Made by a program: the position numbers and the translations under genes
Notes under the pieces: model-generated
What the model saw: only the letters and a program-made list of their open reading frames with translations
Told to the model about the DNA's origin: nothing
The model's database searches: none
Assembly (NCBI GenBank): GCA_002900995.3
Contig: CM035307.1
Span: 1,488,001-1,552,000 of the forward strand
Length of the DNA: 64,000 nt
DNA from: Ganoderma boninense
Taxonomy: Eukaryota; Basidiomycota; Agaricomycetes; Polyporales; Polyporaceae
Reading direction: 5' to 3'
In this document: one piece after another, positions 47,743-61,899 of the stretch
How the letters are laid out: each line of letters begins with the position of its first letter
How positions within the stretch are numbered: position 1 is the stretch's first letter

Positions 47743-48340
47743 GGCGTGGGTGGGGGAGGAAGGAGAGAGACAGGAAGGAAGGCGGAGGCAAGAACGAATG
47801 GCGGAAGGAGGCACAATGAGAGTGGATGTGGTGAAGGGGGACGGTGGCCGAGCGAGGCAGGAAGCGGACCCGGCGGAGGAGCTCGGCCTTGGAGATAATA
47901 ATATCATCCAGGGCGCGTCATGCCCAGAGGCGCAGAAAAACATTCGGGAGACGGTGTCGCAAATAGACCGCATGCTCTCCAGGTCCTCTCCCTGCTCCCA
48001 CACCCAAATCAGGCCCACAATCTTCCTCTCTGATGGGACCCCGTAACCGTCCCATCTCCCCCGCCCCGTCCCACTCCGCCCTCGCCGTCTCTCTTCCCGC
48101 GCGTCCCTCCTGTAATTGCCTGTAATTGCCTGTCCAGTGTCAGCGTAAGCAAGCCGTCGCCCACAGACCGAGAAGACAACGCTGACGAGGAGCAACAGTG
48201 CGGGCGTCTACCGCCCGCTTCCATCGAGTGACCGAGATCAGATTGGCGGTCGGACTTGCCATAGAGGGATAGATCGGGCACCTTATCTGCCCGGTCCCTG
48301 CCCAATGCGCCAAGCCATTATCTCGCTCCACCGACGCCAA

Positions 48341-49005
48341 CTCCGTCATGGGCACCATTCACGTACTCGCTGCCACCGTATGTGCCCTGCGACAGGCCCA
48401 ACAACCCACGGCTCATCAGGCGGGCACCTTCAGTGCAAACGAACGTCATTTCCTTGTCTCCGAGTGGCGTCGCATCACCCACACAGAATGTGACGGACAC
48501 ATCGCTCGCCGACAGCGGTGTTGATCCTCCTCCTCGTCAACGACTCCGTCCGTTCTCCGCTCAATCGTTGGCTGCGCAATTTCCAACCCCATTCACATCT
48601 CCAGCGCTGAGCGACCGTGCCACCGCTGATGCAATTCTTGCAGCTCCCCATACTTCCGCAGCTGTTAAGCCACGATATTCGCTGTTCGGACCCGTTTTCT
48701 GGGTTCGCAAGTACATGTGCCCCATCGCAACCGGTCCCCATCTCGGTCACGGTGAGCATCCCTTCTTCTCAATAAACGTACGATATTGTCCAGCACGAGC
48801 ATCGGTCTCATGCCTCCCGCTAAGCCTTCCTCGTCACCAGCTTCCTCCCCTCAAGCACCTACCCGTCATCACGTCGGTCCGAAGCGGGGCTACTCGATTC
48901 CATTTCGTCACAGCCTCCGACCGTTTCCACCAACATGTTCCAAACGGCGCCGGAGGGAATGATCCCCAGGGACTCGGGGTCCCGCCGCCTCTCCAGCGCT
49001 GTTAA
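48341..49005 (+). CDS. Possible hypothetical gene, unresolved
   Basis: Weak support. An ATG at 48349 gives MGTIHVLAATVCALRQ, and a downstream frame with Ser/Pro-rich, fungal-like composition (SLADSGVDPPPRQRLRPFSA, SDRATADAILAAPHTSAAV) stays open to 49005. A GT donor near 48378 and an AG near 48432 might join them. No family is recognised. It may equally be chance open sequence in GC-rich DNA. Confidence 0.22.
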
Positions 49006-51166
49006 GTACATATCGCAACATGCTTCGGAGTTATTCAAACAAGGCCACGCCTAGCCCAGCCATATCCAGCCTCTCGGATTGGCGTCTTGACACTTCTGAT
49101 CCAACCTTCCTCTGTCCAGTGTCGACGCCTCGACTTCGCGTCACTCTTCCCATCGATCAGTCCGGCGTTCTAAGCCTGAGCCAGAGGACTTGATGTTTGT
49201 TTGTCTTGGACACTCCGCCCCCCGATAAATTCGAAGATAAGTCTCGTTTCCTATAGTTTCCCTCCTCCAGACATCACCCAGCCAAAGCCTCTGACCAGAC
49301 CGTTGTTGTCTTTTGAACTCCCCCAATACCGTCAACATCAATCCGTCACGCATCAAGCCGCTACATCGCACAGGGTATTGGGCGGGACTCCCTGACTTGT
49401 ACCTGAGACTTGAATATTTGAATGATAGGTGAGCGCGGCCTGCTTCTCTCAACCCCACCAAGTCCGCACAGAGACATGTCGGTTTGCAGAGCCCGGTGTT
49501 CGTTCCTTGTAGACCCGCCATCCATCACACTTCCAACACCCTTCTTTTCCTGAAAGCGGGGGTCTTTCTGGCGAAACAATCTCATATCCAGGACACAACA
49601 CCATGGCCCGCGCAAAATCCCAGCACACACGGCTTCGACGGAGCTCTGGGCGATGGCGCCACGGCACCAGTGCTTGTGAAATCCCTGACACCCGAAACCT
49701 CCGAGAGCTATGGGGCCAGCATTGGAATCTGGAAGGGTTTTCTCAATATTATGACCGTGTTTCGAGGTGAGGCTTTGTCTGTATGCCCCGGCCCCCACCC
49801 AATTCTCGATGGGCGACACATCGTTCAGGGTCCGGAGTTCGTCGGAGGTCGGGCTGGGCTTTCAAGTACAATCTTTATGTACGCATTCGTGTCAATGCAT
49901 ACGGCTCCAGACGTCCTCCGACAAAAGCAGCCCACTTGACTGCCCACTCAATGTGACTGCGCACTAACCGCATGCGCAGCGCGCAGTCTCGAACGTTCGA
50001 CGACGCAAACCAGACGCCATCCTTCGTTCCCGTGCTACCGATGCGCCCCACTTTTCTCAAGGCGACGTGAGATTCAGTGCCGTCATCGTTCTCAGCCGTA
50101 GAATCCTCATGATCAGAGCCTGAGATCATCATCCGTATGACCCACGTTTCCACCATGGACCGCTCCACTGTAAGTAAGTACAATCTCTTCCTCGTTTCTA
50201 AGGTACATCGACTCGAAGCACCGCGTAAGCGTCGGGTTTCCTCTCCAGCCGCTGAGCGCTGAGCACCAAGTACTTACCGGCCCGTGATGCATGATGCATG
50301 ATGCTGGGCGATCACTTCAAATTGGGACCATATGCAACCGCATCGCTTCAATTTCAATTTGCTTACCCCACCCAATGACGACGCATGCGCTCCAATGCTG
50401 TGCACCCACCACGCTGCCGCCGGGTTGTTTTTCACCTAACCTCGACCTGACCTCGCCCCTCCTCGAACCCAGACTCGACGACTAGTACTCTCCTTTCAAA
50501 ATTAAAACCGCTTCGACGCTGATCTTCTCGCTGTCCAACGTTCAAGGTCCAACTCCGGACTGCGTATGGAGATAACTCCAGAAATACTTGATGAAAATCA
50601 GAGACGAGCGGTCAGATGAACCAATGCATATACAGCACGCCCTGGTAGTAGAGCGCCGCGAACATGACTAGGGATACAGCGACGTTTGGCGTCAGGTCGG
50701 TCAGTACGTACTACAACAGATTTCGCCGAGATGATGCTGGGGAACTGGAGGAGAGATGAGGATGTGTGAGAGGAGCTGCAGTATGTACGGTTGATGCGGG
50801 GGACGGCAAGCTATGGACAGAGAGATTGGTGTGGGACGTGCGAGGAACAGGGACGTTCAAGGACACAATGAGTGGGGATGAGGACACATCGGAGGTTTGC
50901 ATGCGAAGTAGTAATGTATCAAGGGGTGGTCGTGACACTCGTGATGCGATGCAAGGAGCGTGTTGGTGAACGATGGTGGGTATATGGTGGCGGCACTGGG
51001 AGGGACCGGGTCTCGGCACTCGGTGTCGGGAGCCTTTTGCTCGGACCTGGAGGAGAAGATCGAGTTATGGAGGAAAGAATCGAAAGGAAAAGGCATGTGT
51101 GAGACGTGAACGCAAGCAGGTCGTCAAGATGAGGACGGATGGTGGAAGCCAGAAAGGAAGAGGGTT
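49006..51166. other. Unassigned intergenic region
   Basis: About 2.2 kb with only short, overlapping, unrelated open frames. There is a small tandem GATGCAT repeat near 50285-50303. The right end holds the 3' UTR of the ACT-domain gene. No transposon or RNA gene was recognised. Confidence 0.4.
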
Positions 51167-53369
51167 TCAGCAAGAGCGAAGCAGCGCCTGTGCGCGATTC
51201 GCGTGGGCCTTGTCGATGAGGAGGTTCGCAGTCTTGTATGTGGAGCTGTACATGTGGTTGATTCCGTTTTCCTCCAGCGTCTTCGAGAAGCGGTTCACCA
51301 ACCCGTGCTTCTCTGTGAACCACCATGAGTACACTTTGCAAAACTCGGAACAGGTGAGTCACCGGATACTCACCTAGACCAAACTTCCGTAAGTCGATTT
51401 GCAGACACTTTAGCATGCCCTCCGGCTCTGGGAGCTCCCCATCCGCATCCTCGTCCTCTACAGCGCCTTCGTCCTCCTCTGGCCAGCGCTCGGGGGACGC
51501 GTTGCGTGAGTCTAGCACGTCCAGCTCCTGGCTACACATCACCATGTGCCGCTCACTCGCCGGGAACAGCGTCGCGAGAAGCGAGGCCGGTGCAGCGAGT
51601 GACGACCCTTCCGGCGTTCGCGTGAACGAGAAGAAGGGTACGAGCGGCGATGGCGGTTCCATGCTAGACGATGTCGACCGCGAGCTGGAGCGCGATCGAG
51701 AATACGCTGGGACGTCCACCGTCCGCGTAGTCCGCGAGCTCTGGAGATGGAGAAAGTGGGGGCGTGCCTCGAGCTCACTGTCATCATCATCGCCGCTCGT
51801 TTCAACAGGGTCCGAGGCGTCGTCTATCATGGTCTTCTCTTCGATGTCGAAGATGGGGGATTGCGAGCCTGAGCGCTCTAAAGGGTCCTTCTTGGGCGAA
51901 TCGGGCGAGACGCGCGTTGTGGTGTCGCTCCCACTCCCCGCGTCGCCTTCCTTGAGGGAGATGACGTGAAGATGCTCCATGGACAGAGCGGATAAGGCTG
52001 GAGAAGGTTCGCGGGGACGCCGAGATTGCCTCTCTGTCTGCCCGAGCACGCCAGGGTGTCCCAGGATGAGCTCCGGGAACGCCACGAGCTTCACGACTTT
52101 AAGGCCCCATGAGTCGGCATTATCGTCAGAAAGTCCGACACAAGTGATGTCCGGCGCGAGTACACGCACGTCGCACGTGGTGGGAGAATGCGACACGGAG
52201 CGTTCAGAATATCTGGCGAGACCTACGCACGGTTTGGCGTCTGAAGCGTGTTTCGGATTAGTGTCATCATCGACGGATATTCGAAGCGAGAGGCCGCGCG
52301 AGCGTGAACCGGAGCTACTGGACGTCCCGTCAGTGTTGCTCCGGGAACGTGTGAAGACCATGCCAGCGTCGGCGTCCAAACTCTTCCGCCCTGAACCATT
52401 CAGACAGTGGACTTCGAAGGGGTTGACCGACCCCTCGTTATAACCTATGGCCGGTGATAGCATTGGGGACATAAACGCGGAGACTTGCGCGGTCAGGTTC
52501 GTGGGGTCCGAGATATAGAGGTCGAACCCTGCAGCGCCAAGGAGAGAAGTGACCTCAGCCAAGCGGCTCTCTTTGACCTACGGAAACGTTAAGATCCATT
52601 AGTTACGTTTGAAAATTTTGAGCGTGGCAGCGTTCATGATGAGAAGCGTCGCGTACTTAATATGAATGTCACAAGAAAGCGAAATGAATTGAGATAAGAT
52701 GCAAGCGAGGGTCGTTTCGGCAACGTGAATATGAGAATCGTACTGAATGCAAGGAAGATTTTACACCCTCGGGCATACCTACCAGCTACCAGCTTACTGA
52801 AAGACAAGAGGTAGAAGACTCACAAAAATGAAGTCGCTCATGTACGACGACTGATAGAGGATGGAGAGCCCAGCGGCAGCTATGGGGGCGGACAACTCGT
52901 GCACTCGAGCGCCCGAAGTGTCTATTGGCACAAATAAAACGGTAGGATTGAGCTTGGATGGGGGCGTTTAGAGGAGTGGAGAGACCCTATACACACCTAG
53001 GCGGTCGGAATGGGAGTCGATTTGGAGGACCTTCCAGCGTTCGGAAGTGACTTCGACAGGTTCCCAGTCATCTTTCATCCGTCTTGAACGTCGGGGAGAG
53101 TCGGGGCTGCTAGCCAGAGCCTCGAGTTCGCGGCGGCGGATCCTCCGTGCGTCCTTCCTGGCAGCCTGGTGGAATTCTTGAAGGGTATCGTGCTCGGCAA
53201 AGAGGCTGGCTTCGATTTCATTACAGGTGACATTGAGGAAGGCGGGATTTGGCTGGAGGATCTGACGGAGGACATGGGAAGAAAATTGGTCGAGGCGAGA
53301 ACGGGGAAGATGGACGAGAGAGAGGGATACAGGGAGGAGGGAGATTGTAACAGAGTCGGTATCGCTCAT
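51167..53369 (-). CDS. ACT-domain protein, CASTOR-like
   Basis: Resembles CASTOR-type proteins, whose paired ACT domains bind arginine and regulate TORC1 in animals; whether fungal relatives do so is not established. The start MSDTDSVTISLLPVSLSLVH is chosen over an ATG at 53666 in promoter-like sequence. The first domain includes WKVLQIDSHSDRL joined to TSGARVHELSAPIAAAGLSI, YQSSYMSDFIFVKESRLAEV and LLGAAGFDLY. A very long Ser/Asp-rich disordered stretch of several hundred residues follows. The second domain reads LKCLQIDLRKFGL, spliced to EKHGLVNRFSKTLEENGINH, MYSSTYKTANLLIDKAHANR and AQALLRSC at the end. Three introns keep phase. Amino-acid sensing is a reasonable inference. Confidence 0.72.
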
Positions 53370-55823
53370 ACGGGTGGGAAGGGACGAGGCGGGGCTAGGG
53401 ACGGGGCCGCGGAGGAGATGGGAGTTATGGGGAAAGGCGGGGGAGGGAAGGATGGAGGAAGAAGAGGGGGGTAGGGGAAAGGGGAGGAGCAGGTCCTGCC
53501 GGGGAGCAAGGCGCAAGCCGAGCGAGATCTCGAGCACGAAATTCGGCCGTAAGCGATTCTTTTTCTGGGCGCCTCTCTGCAGGCCAGATTTCACGCGTAC
53601 AATGTCGGCGCGCCTGCCCCAAATGGCCTTATCCCGACGCCGCCGCACCACCCGCGATAACGCCATTCAAAATCAGCTGCATCCGGCTCCCTATCCTTAT
53701 CTCCGTCTGTCCCTTTCCTTTTCCCTACAGCGACGGCTTACATCGGGCTTGCATTAGAACGAGTCCGGCTAGCACGATGCCGTCCTTCAGCCAGGCTGCA
53801 TGGCGCAGACAACGCGTTGGGTCCAAGTCGGGTCTGCAGAACCTTTTCTTGCGGCAGCAGACCAGAGAACTTTCTGATCTTTCCTTTGGATCGACTACGC
53901 CCACGTCCGGCGCCACGACTCAGGCCGTCCCATCCTTGGCCATGCCCGTCCCTTCCCGAGCATACAGTAAGCCACAACCAGCTGTCGCTCAAGTCGATCA
54001 ACTTCACAGATTTGCCCATGTCGGAGAGAACATGTCGTGCTCGACAGATAATCACCAACGCTGCGGGGGTCTGAACTGGCATTAAGATTGGCAATGCGGA
54101 CAGCCGTGGAGCCCACGATGCAAGCAACGGCCTTCCTTTTCGGAGCTGTTTCTACGCTTCGCAGTATTGCTGCGCGCGCGTCCATTCTTTTCACAGCATC
54201 ATGAACGCCCTTCAACCGGCCCCCTCGACCTCATATCTGTCACAGGAGCGTCCGTGCTCTGACAACGGCGAGCCTGCGAGGCCTCCAGTCCACCCGACTT
54301 GTCGCGATCCGCGCACACCCTGCAACGCCAACATATCTGGGGCAAGTGCGACGACTTTTCAGCACTGTGGGCCAGTGCTTCCCTTGGTTCTCTCCGCATC
54401 CGTATGCCTTCTCAGGCCGAGGCAACGGTACGGAGTACGTATGCAACCCGCGCATATGACTAACGTGCAGGCCAGCCCCCGATGCCTCGCAGTGTCGCGC
54501 CCGGCACCATCCGCTGACTTCGACGCGATAGGCAGGCACAATGTCCCTTCCCTGCCTCCCGCGCAGCAGCCTAATGGTAGTCTCCTGCGGAGTCCGACTT
54601 CGCAGACCCCTGTGAGTCAACTCTTCTACTCAAACCTTCTAGCAAAAGCTGCAATGCTGAAGTTCGCCGTCTGGAGTACGTCTAAGATACTATTTTCTTC
54701 GGGTCCGAGCTCAAAATGCTCCGGCCGTGCAACAATGTCGTTACCCACCGTGGGCATTGCAGCCTCGTGACGTCAAAAGGGTCCCGGGAACCACGTAAGA
54801 ATCCTGAGAAAGGCAGAAGGTAAGCCGATAGCCAGCCTTTCTCGAGTACGTGAGGTGGGCTCTGGATGGCGTTGAAGCGGGCCATCGGTTACTGCACTCA
54901 ATGAACCCCCCACCCTTGAACCATCCCTTTGGACCGCTCTAATACAAATTTCCATGACCGTGCCCGATGCACTTGGGAAATCTGCACCAAACTTCAGCTG
55001 CACCAACTTCTTGGACCAGCCTTGTCTGATGCGAGAGCCCCGCGTCCCTCAGACGGCCGCCCTCAGCAGGCGAACCCAGACGCCGCAATACATACAATTT
55101 GCGGCACGCCCGCCAACCCACTCCGCTCCCGTATGCGCAACTTGAATGCCCGCTCGCGTCTGGCACAGCTGTGGGTTGGATCGTCGCAGTCCCGGAAGCG
55201 GCAAGTAGACCTACATGCGTGCACGCACTCTATCAGCGCGTACACGTAGATCTACTTGCCGCCGGGTGCCTCCAGTGCCTCAAAATGCAAGAGAACCCAA
55301 CTGAATCAGACGAGGCGCCGTGCGAGCCATCTCGGGACTCGGAGAGGTGGCATGCGAACGCATTGGCGGATCGTGGCGATATCGCCGCGAGTCTGCTTGC
55401 ATGCCACATCAGTCCGCCTTCGCTGAACTACTGCCATTTCGCCGTCTTGGATGAGGGACGCACCATGGATTTTCCGGCTACGTACCTCAGAGATTAACGG
55501 CGAAGTGTCTTCTGTTTTGGCCGCTCTCAACTTCTGAAAATCTAGAGCACGCCCCTACCGCGAAAGGTCTAGCGCGAGCCCCCCAAAAGGCTGCGAGATT
55601 TTTGATCTTGTTAACTTTCGCGGGAGAAGGTTCCAAAAGCACTGGCCACACTGTCAGAGCGGCCGTAGTGAGCCATCTGACCACGGTATCAGTTTCCCGT
55701 GGAGTCGGGGATGGACCAGAGTGGGAGTTTTCTCTGAGTGGAAGGCCTGCGCAGTGACGTTAATTTTTGTATACCTGGACACAGCGGTGCGACATCGCGA
55801 ATGCGGATGACCCGACGGTCCGC
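53370..55823. other. Gene-poor region with open frames of unknown value
   Basis: About 2.4 kb. Plus-strand frames at 53777-54085 (MPSFSQAAWRRQRVGSKSG) and 54201-54770 are open but match no family and lack consistent splice joins. A 17-bp inverted repeat is listed separately. No clear gene is supported. Confidence 0.4.
55198..55262. repeat. 17-bp inverted repeat, hairpin candidate
   Basis: Arms GCGGCAAGTAGACCTAC (55198-55214) and GTAGATCTACTTGCCGC (55246-55262) pair with one mismatch around a 31-nt loop. It lies in a gene-poor stretch about 560 bp beyond the JmjC gene's stop codon. It could be a structured transcript end or a relic of a small element. Confidence 0.6.
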
Positions 55824-57311
<1,488 letters not shown>

Positions 57312-57555
57312 TGTGAAAGGGTCTGGAAGGAGATCTCGCGTGCGATGGCAGTGGTCTGTGTCCAAGTCGTTGGAATGCACAACTTGGATCGCGGCGGAGT
57401 GCCAAGGTAACCGCCGGTCCCGAGCCGGGGAACGCCCAAGATCAGCCCAGATCGAATATCTGGGCGTCTCCATTCCCTTTCTGAGGAGCGCAGCTGTGCA
57501 TCGCCCTCCGCCGCGGACTCGGAGGCGAGACAGCCTTTGAACACTACCTACCACC

Positions 57556-58410
57556 ATGAGCAACCTCGAGAGTGAGTCTCGCTCTCTTGTGAAATCGCGC
57601 ATCTCCCTCATGATGCCCAGAGACTCTATTCCAGCTCAAGGTCTGTCCTAAATTACCCTTGATTGATACCATGAGGTCTTACCGGGAGCTCCTCCCCGCA
57701 GTTCACCGCCAAGTCGCTCAGCCGCCAGGCGAAGAAGGCCCAGAAGGATGAGGGAACGGAGAAGGCGAAGCTGAAGAAGGCATGTCCACCACGTCCTACC
57801 CCACACGCACCCCCCGGATGATGCTCACCGCAACACAGGCACTGCAACAAGGCAACAACGATGGCGCACGGATATACGCGGCGAACGCGATCCGGAAGAA
57901 GAACGAGCACCTCAACCTCCTGCGCCTCTCGAGCCGGGTCGACGCGGTCGCCAGCAGGGTCGAGACCGCAGTGACCATGCGCCAGGTCTCAGGCAACATG
58001 GCGTCCGTGGTGCGGGGCATGGACAAGGCGATGGAGAGCATGAACCTTGAGCGGGTGCGTTCTCCTTTCGTTTCCCGCTACATGTTTCACCTCGTTGCCC
58101 GTGCCGACTGCCCTCGTCCGCTCTGCTCCAACAGATATCCGTAGTGATGGACAAGTTCGAGTCGCAATTCTCCGACCTGGACGTTCAGACGTCGTATATG
58201 GAGGAGACCATGTCCAACACGACCGCCGTCTCAACGCCGCAGGACGAGGTCGATGCCCTACTCAAGCAGACGGCAGAGGAGGCGAACATCGAGCTCCAAC
58301 ACGACCTTGCATCGCGCGAGGCCCCCGCGATCGAGGTGCCCAAGGAGAAGGTCGGCGAGGAGGACGATATGCTCGCGGCGAGGCTGCGGGCGCTGCGGCC
58401 TGCGACCTAG
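57556..58410 (+). CDS. DID2: ESCRT-III subunit Did2 (CHMP1)
   Basis: Did2/Vps46 is a late ESCRT-III protein that recruits the ATPase Vps4 to end membrane scission at multivesicular bodies. Five exons (57556-57571, 57621-57640, 57702-57779, 57839-58054, 58135-58410) give 202 codons with the stop. The first two coding exons are only 16 and 20 nt. The protein reads [60 protein letters not shown], and [20 protein letters not shown]. It ends in a MIM1-type Vps4-binding helix ([13 protein letters not shown]). The third intron (57780-57838) begins GC rather than GT, and no GT alternative keeps the conserved KK/ALQQGN junction. Confidence 0.94.
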
Positions 58411-59288
58411 ACATGGACCTGGACACCATATTAGACCCCTGCTCGCTCCTACGGCCCAACCCTCCCAAACGATCGTCGTTACTTTCCACCAGGTCCGCAC
58501 CATGCAGTTTTGTATACCTGTCTTCTCCTCATACATTGTACCATCTCGATCTGTATCATTCCCCGCAATGCTCCTCAGGCACCAGTTACACTGCAGTGCA
58601 CACACGTACCAGGGATGGGTACGGCGTGCATGCAACGATTATGAATTACAATGCGTCCACAACACGGAGAGCACGACTAAGGTAGGCAGTAATGTGAACG
58701 AGAGAAGACCATATGCGCCAGATGCCGGTATATATCCAGATGCTGAAGGAGAGAGAAGGAGCGGCGACAGTACAGACAGATGTGCAAGGCTCAGAAGAAT
58801 GCAGGAAGCTGAATACTAACGTAGCTATGGAATACAAGCCATAACGGAAGAGCATGTTGTATGAACAGTAGTAGTGAGCGTGGCTATTTAATTGAGAGCA
58901 GATGAGTCGGCGCACCAGGTAATGCATGGTGGCCGGCAGCAGTAATGGGAATTAAGGAATAACGAGCGTAGAGGTGTAGAGATGAAAGAATGCATACACA
59001 CAACGAGATACGAATGTTGAACGGCAACGACGAACAAGCATGGAGGAGAACCGGAGAAGATTGCGGCATCGTGGGCAACAAATAGGCTATACTTTAAGAA
59101 GGTCGCAGCGCAAGCGCCAGGGTCGTAGGGGTCGTAATTGTCGTAAGGGCACACAGGAAACAGCATGTCGAGGGCAGATGAAAAGCGACGCGTAGAGGCG
59201 AGCAACAGGGTAGTCATGGGTATGGTGGACACAGGAACGAGGCTAGAGAATCGAGCCACACTGTTTGCAGGCCGGAGTTCATCGATGC
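58411..59288. other. Convergent intergenic region
   Basis: About 0.9 kb between the DID2 stop codon and the stop codon of the large disordered protein. Likely 3' UTRs. No gene was seen. Confidence 0.45.
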
Positions 59289-61675
59289 TCATCGACCCTC
59301 CGAGTCCTGCACGACGCGCAGGAACCTCTCCAGGAGCGCGCGTTTCCGCCGCTGGTCCACGCCAGGGGCGTTGTCGAGCAAACGCTCCACGTGTACGAGC
59401 AGCCCGTACGGTCCGTCTAGGGGGATCGCGTTGGCATCGAATCGGTGCACGTCTGTGGAGTGTAGGTGTAGAGAGGAACGTAAGCAACCCTAGCCCACGA
59501 CAGAAACGATGACGACTGACAGTTTTTGAAAATCCCATATGCAGCGTCCCCAAGAGCTTCCTTGAAGGCCAGTGCCACATCAGACGCAGCCCCCGCCGTC
59601 AACCGACCTTCCTCATCCGCGCCTCGCCACCTCGACCGTGCTCGTGCTGCCGATGATGTAGTCGAACTTATTCCAGTTCGAGGACCGCCGACCCGCAACA
59701 CTGCCTCCTCGCGCACCTTCGATGGTGCCCACGTCAAGCCCAGGCCCAGATCGAGTGAGCGGCCCTTCCCGGTGAGACGGGCATTCTGTGACCTCGACAT
59801 TGGTTCCGCCATCGACGAAGAAAGAGGTGACGGTGACGTCGGTCGTGGTACACCACGAGACGCGGCTTTGCGCTCGGTGTCTGCAGGAGAGCCCGGAATC
59901 GGAGGTACAGCGGGTTCGAACTTGAATGGTCCATGAGACGCGCGCCCGACACGCTTTCCGGCACTGCGTCCCCAGCTACCGTCACGATTGTGTCCTGAGG
60001 ATTCTCCCGATGCTTCTCCCGATGCGGTGGACATCGGGGATGCGGGGACAGGTTCACGCCGGTGGCCATGACTGGAAGTAGAGTTGGAGTGGGTAGGCTG
60101 GTGACTACTGTGGCCTCGAGAGCGGGGTTGGGAATGAGAGGAATGAGAGGTCGGCTGGGAGCGGTTTCCGGTAGAGGTGGAGCGATCGAGAGTCTTGTGT
60201 GACGGGGGCTCCGCAAAGTGGACGTCCATGGCAGGCTTTTTGCCCTTGTCCAAAGCGTCGCGCTTGCTCGAAATCGAGGACGACGGCGCCGAGCCGTCTT
60301 CCACAGAGTCTTCGGTAGGCCGTCGAGGACAAGCACGCTCGCTACGGCTCCGCTGCAAGGAATGTCGCTCTGTCTCCCCGATGCCCATGTTGCGTAGTGC
60401 TGCCCTGATACTAATCCCACCGCCAACCGGCGCCGCCCCTGACCCCGCAGAGATGGGGCGCTCGAAGTCAAAGCTGCCGTGCTTGATGCGCTTCGCGCGC
60501 GCCGCAACGCCGGCTTCAGCCCCAGAACGTGGGGCACCCCCACGGTGCTCCTTACTACCACTGTGCCTGCTGTTCCCGCTCTGCCCACTCGACGATTTCT
60601 CCATGGGGACCGCAGCAACGGCAACAGCCGAAGCCGACTGGCGTGCGCGAGGAAGAGGGGAACCGACGCGGCGTGGATGGGTGATTCGCTCCTTCTCCTT
60701 CTCCCGTTCCCTCTCCCGCTCCTTCTCCTTCCTGATCTCTCGGGTGCGTTCTGCTGACCTATCCCTCGAGCTTCGTCGCCGCTCTTTCTCCTTCCCCTTG
60801 TCCGTCGAGGTATGGGATCCTTTCGAAGATGTCCCCGTTCCAAAGCCACATAGAGGAGAACAGCGTCCTTCGAGGGAAATCAGGTCGGCGTCAGGGTCGT
60901 CCTCCATGATTTCACCGCGTCGTGGTGAGTTCAGGACGTGGACAGGGACTCGTCGAGGTTGGGAGGAAACGAGATCTGGAAGAGCCGAACCCCTCCCGCT
61001 CTCACTGGACCGCAGACACCCAGGGACTGGTTCGTCGGTATGGACTGGAAGTCCCTTGCGGGCGCTCTTCGTTGAACGCTGCGACCCCGACTTCTCAGCC
61101 AAGGCTCGGTCGTCTCGCCCGTTCCAAGCCTGATCGGGGGCGTTGGCAGGCGCAGCCGATGGTGTCGTTGGCCGTGATCGACCTCGCGAAGATTCACCGA
61201 AGGAGGCCTTGCGAGGGCTAGGGAGGAGGATGCCAAAGATGTTGATGCGCTTGCCTCTGCGTGAGGAATTCGACCTGGTATGCTCAATGGGGACGACCTG
61301 TGCAACAAGGCCAGTCGTGGCGACGGGCACTGGTCCAGCAACAGGTACTGCAATGGGCTCCGGGGCTTTCTTGGGGCGGGGTTTGGCCGTAGCGTTAGTC
61401 GCTATCGTAGTGTTGGACAAAGGACGGGAGGGTATCCTAGTCGTAGGGCGCGAAGGACCAGCGACAGTCGCGTCACGGTCCTGATCAAAGCTGGAATGGC
61501 GCGCATGGACACGGAGAGACGCGGTATGGACAGTAGCGGGCATAGGATCGACCGGGTAAGCATCGAGCGAGCGTGAGCGACGTTTCCTGGAGCGAGAGCG
61601 GGAGCGAGAACGGTTGAGGAAATTAACGATCTGCAAGGGCGTGTCGTAAAAGGCCATGTTGAAGAGGCATGGCAA
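59289..61675 (-). CDS. Large disordered Ser/Arg-rich protein
   Basis: Function unknown. A long first exon of about 710 codons is almost entirely low-complexity: an RSRSRSRSRKRRSRS tract near residue 25, repeated Ser/Pro/Arg blocks, and an EKEREREREKEKER charged helix in the middle. Short conserved-looking patches are MAFYDTPLQIVNFL at the start and DVALAFKEALGDAAYGIFKN at its end. A GT donor there joins a final exon (YVHRFDANAIPLDGPYGLLV, RLLDNAPGVDQRRKRALLER) ending at 59289. That C-terminal helical part, about 90 residues, is the best candidate for a folded domain. The start may be 61675 or the second ATG at 61657. It is probably a scaffold or signalling-associated protein, by composition only. 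Confidence 0.65.
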
Positions 61676-61899
61676 TGGCGATACGCGGTCGGCTCAGCAC
61701 AGGTGTACACAGTACAGGAACGCTGAGGCGAGAAACGCACCCTAGCCCCCAGACTCCTGCCTTGCCGGTCTTCGGCGACGTTGTCCATGCTGCGTACTTC
61801 TAGGTCTACAATGTGCGAGGCAACCTTGGCATAGCGTGGATATACGAGATGTTGGTGTTCGGGATTTTCCGCCTAGAGGGCAACGTGAACAAGGCCGGA

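Noticed and set aside
54201..54770. 189-codon plus-strand frame as a gene
   Set aside because: No recognised motif, no consistent splice partners and atypical Cys-rich composition for a fungal protein.
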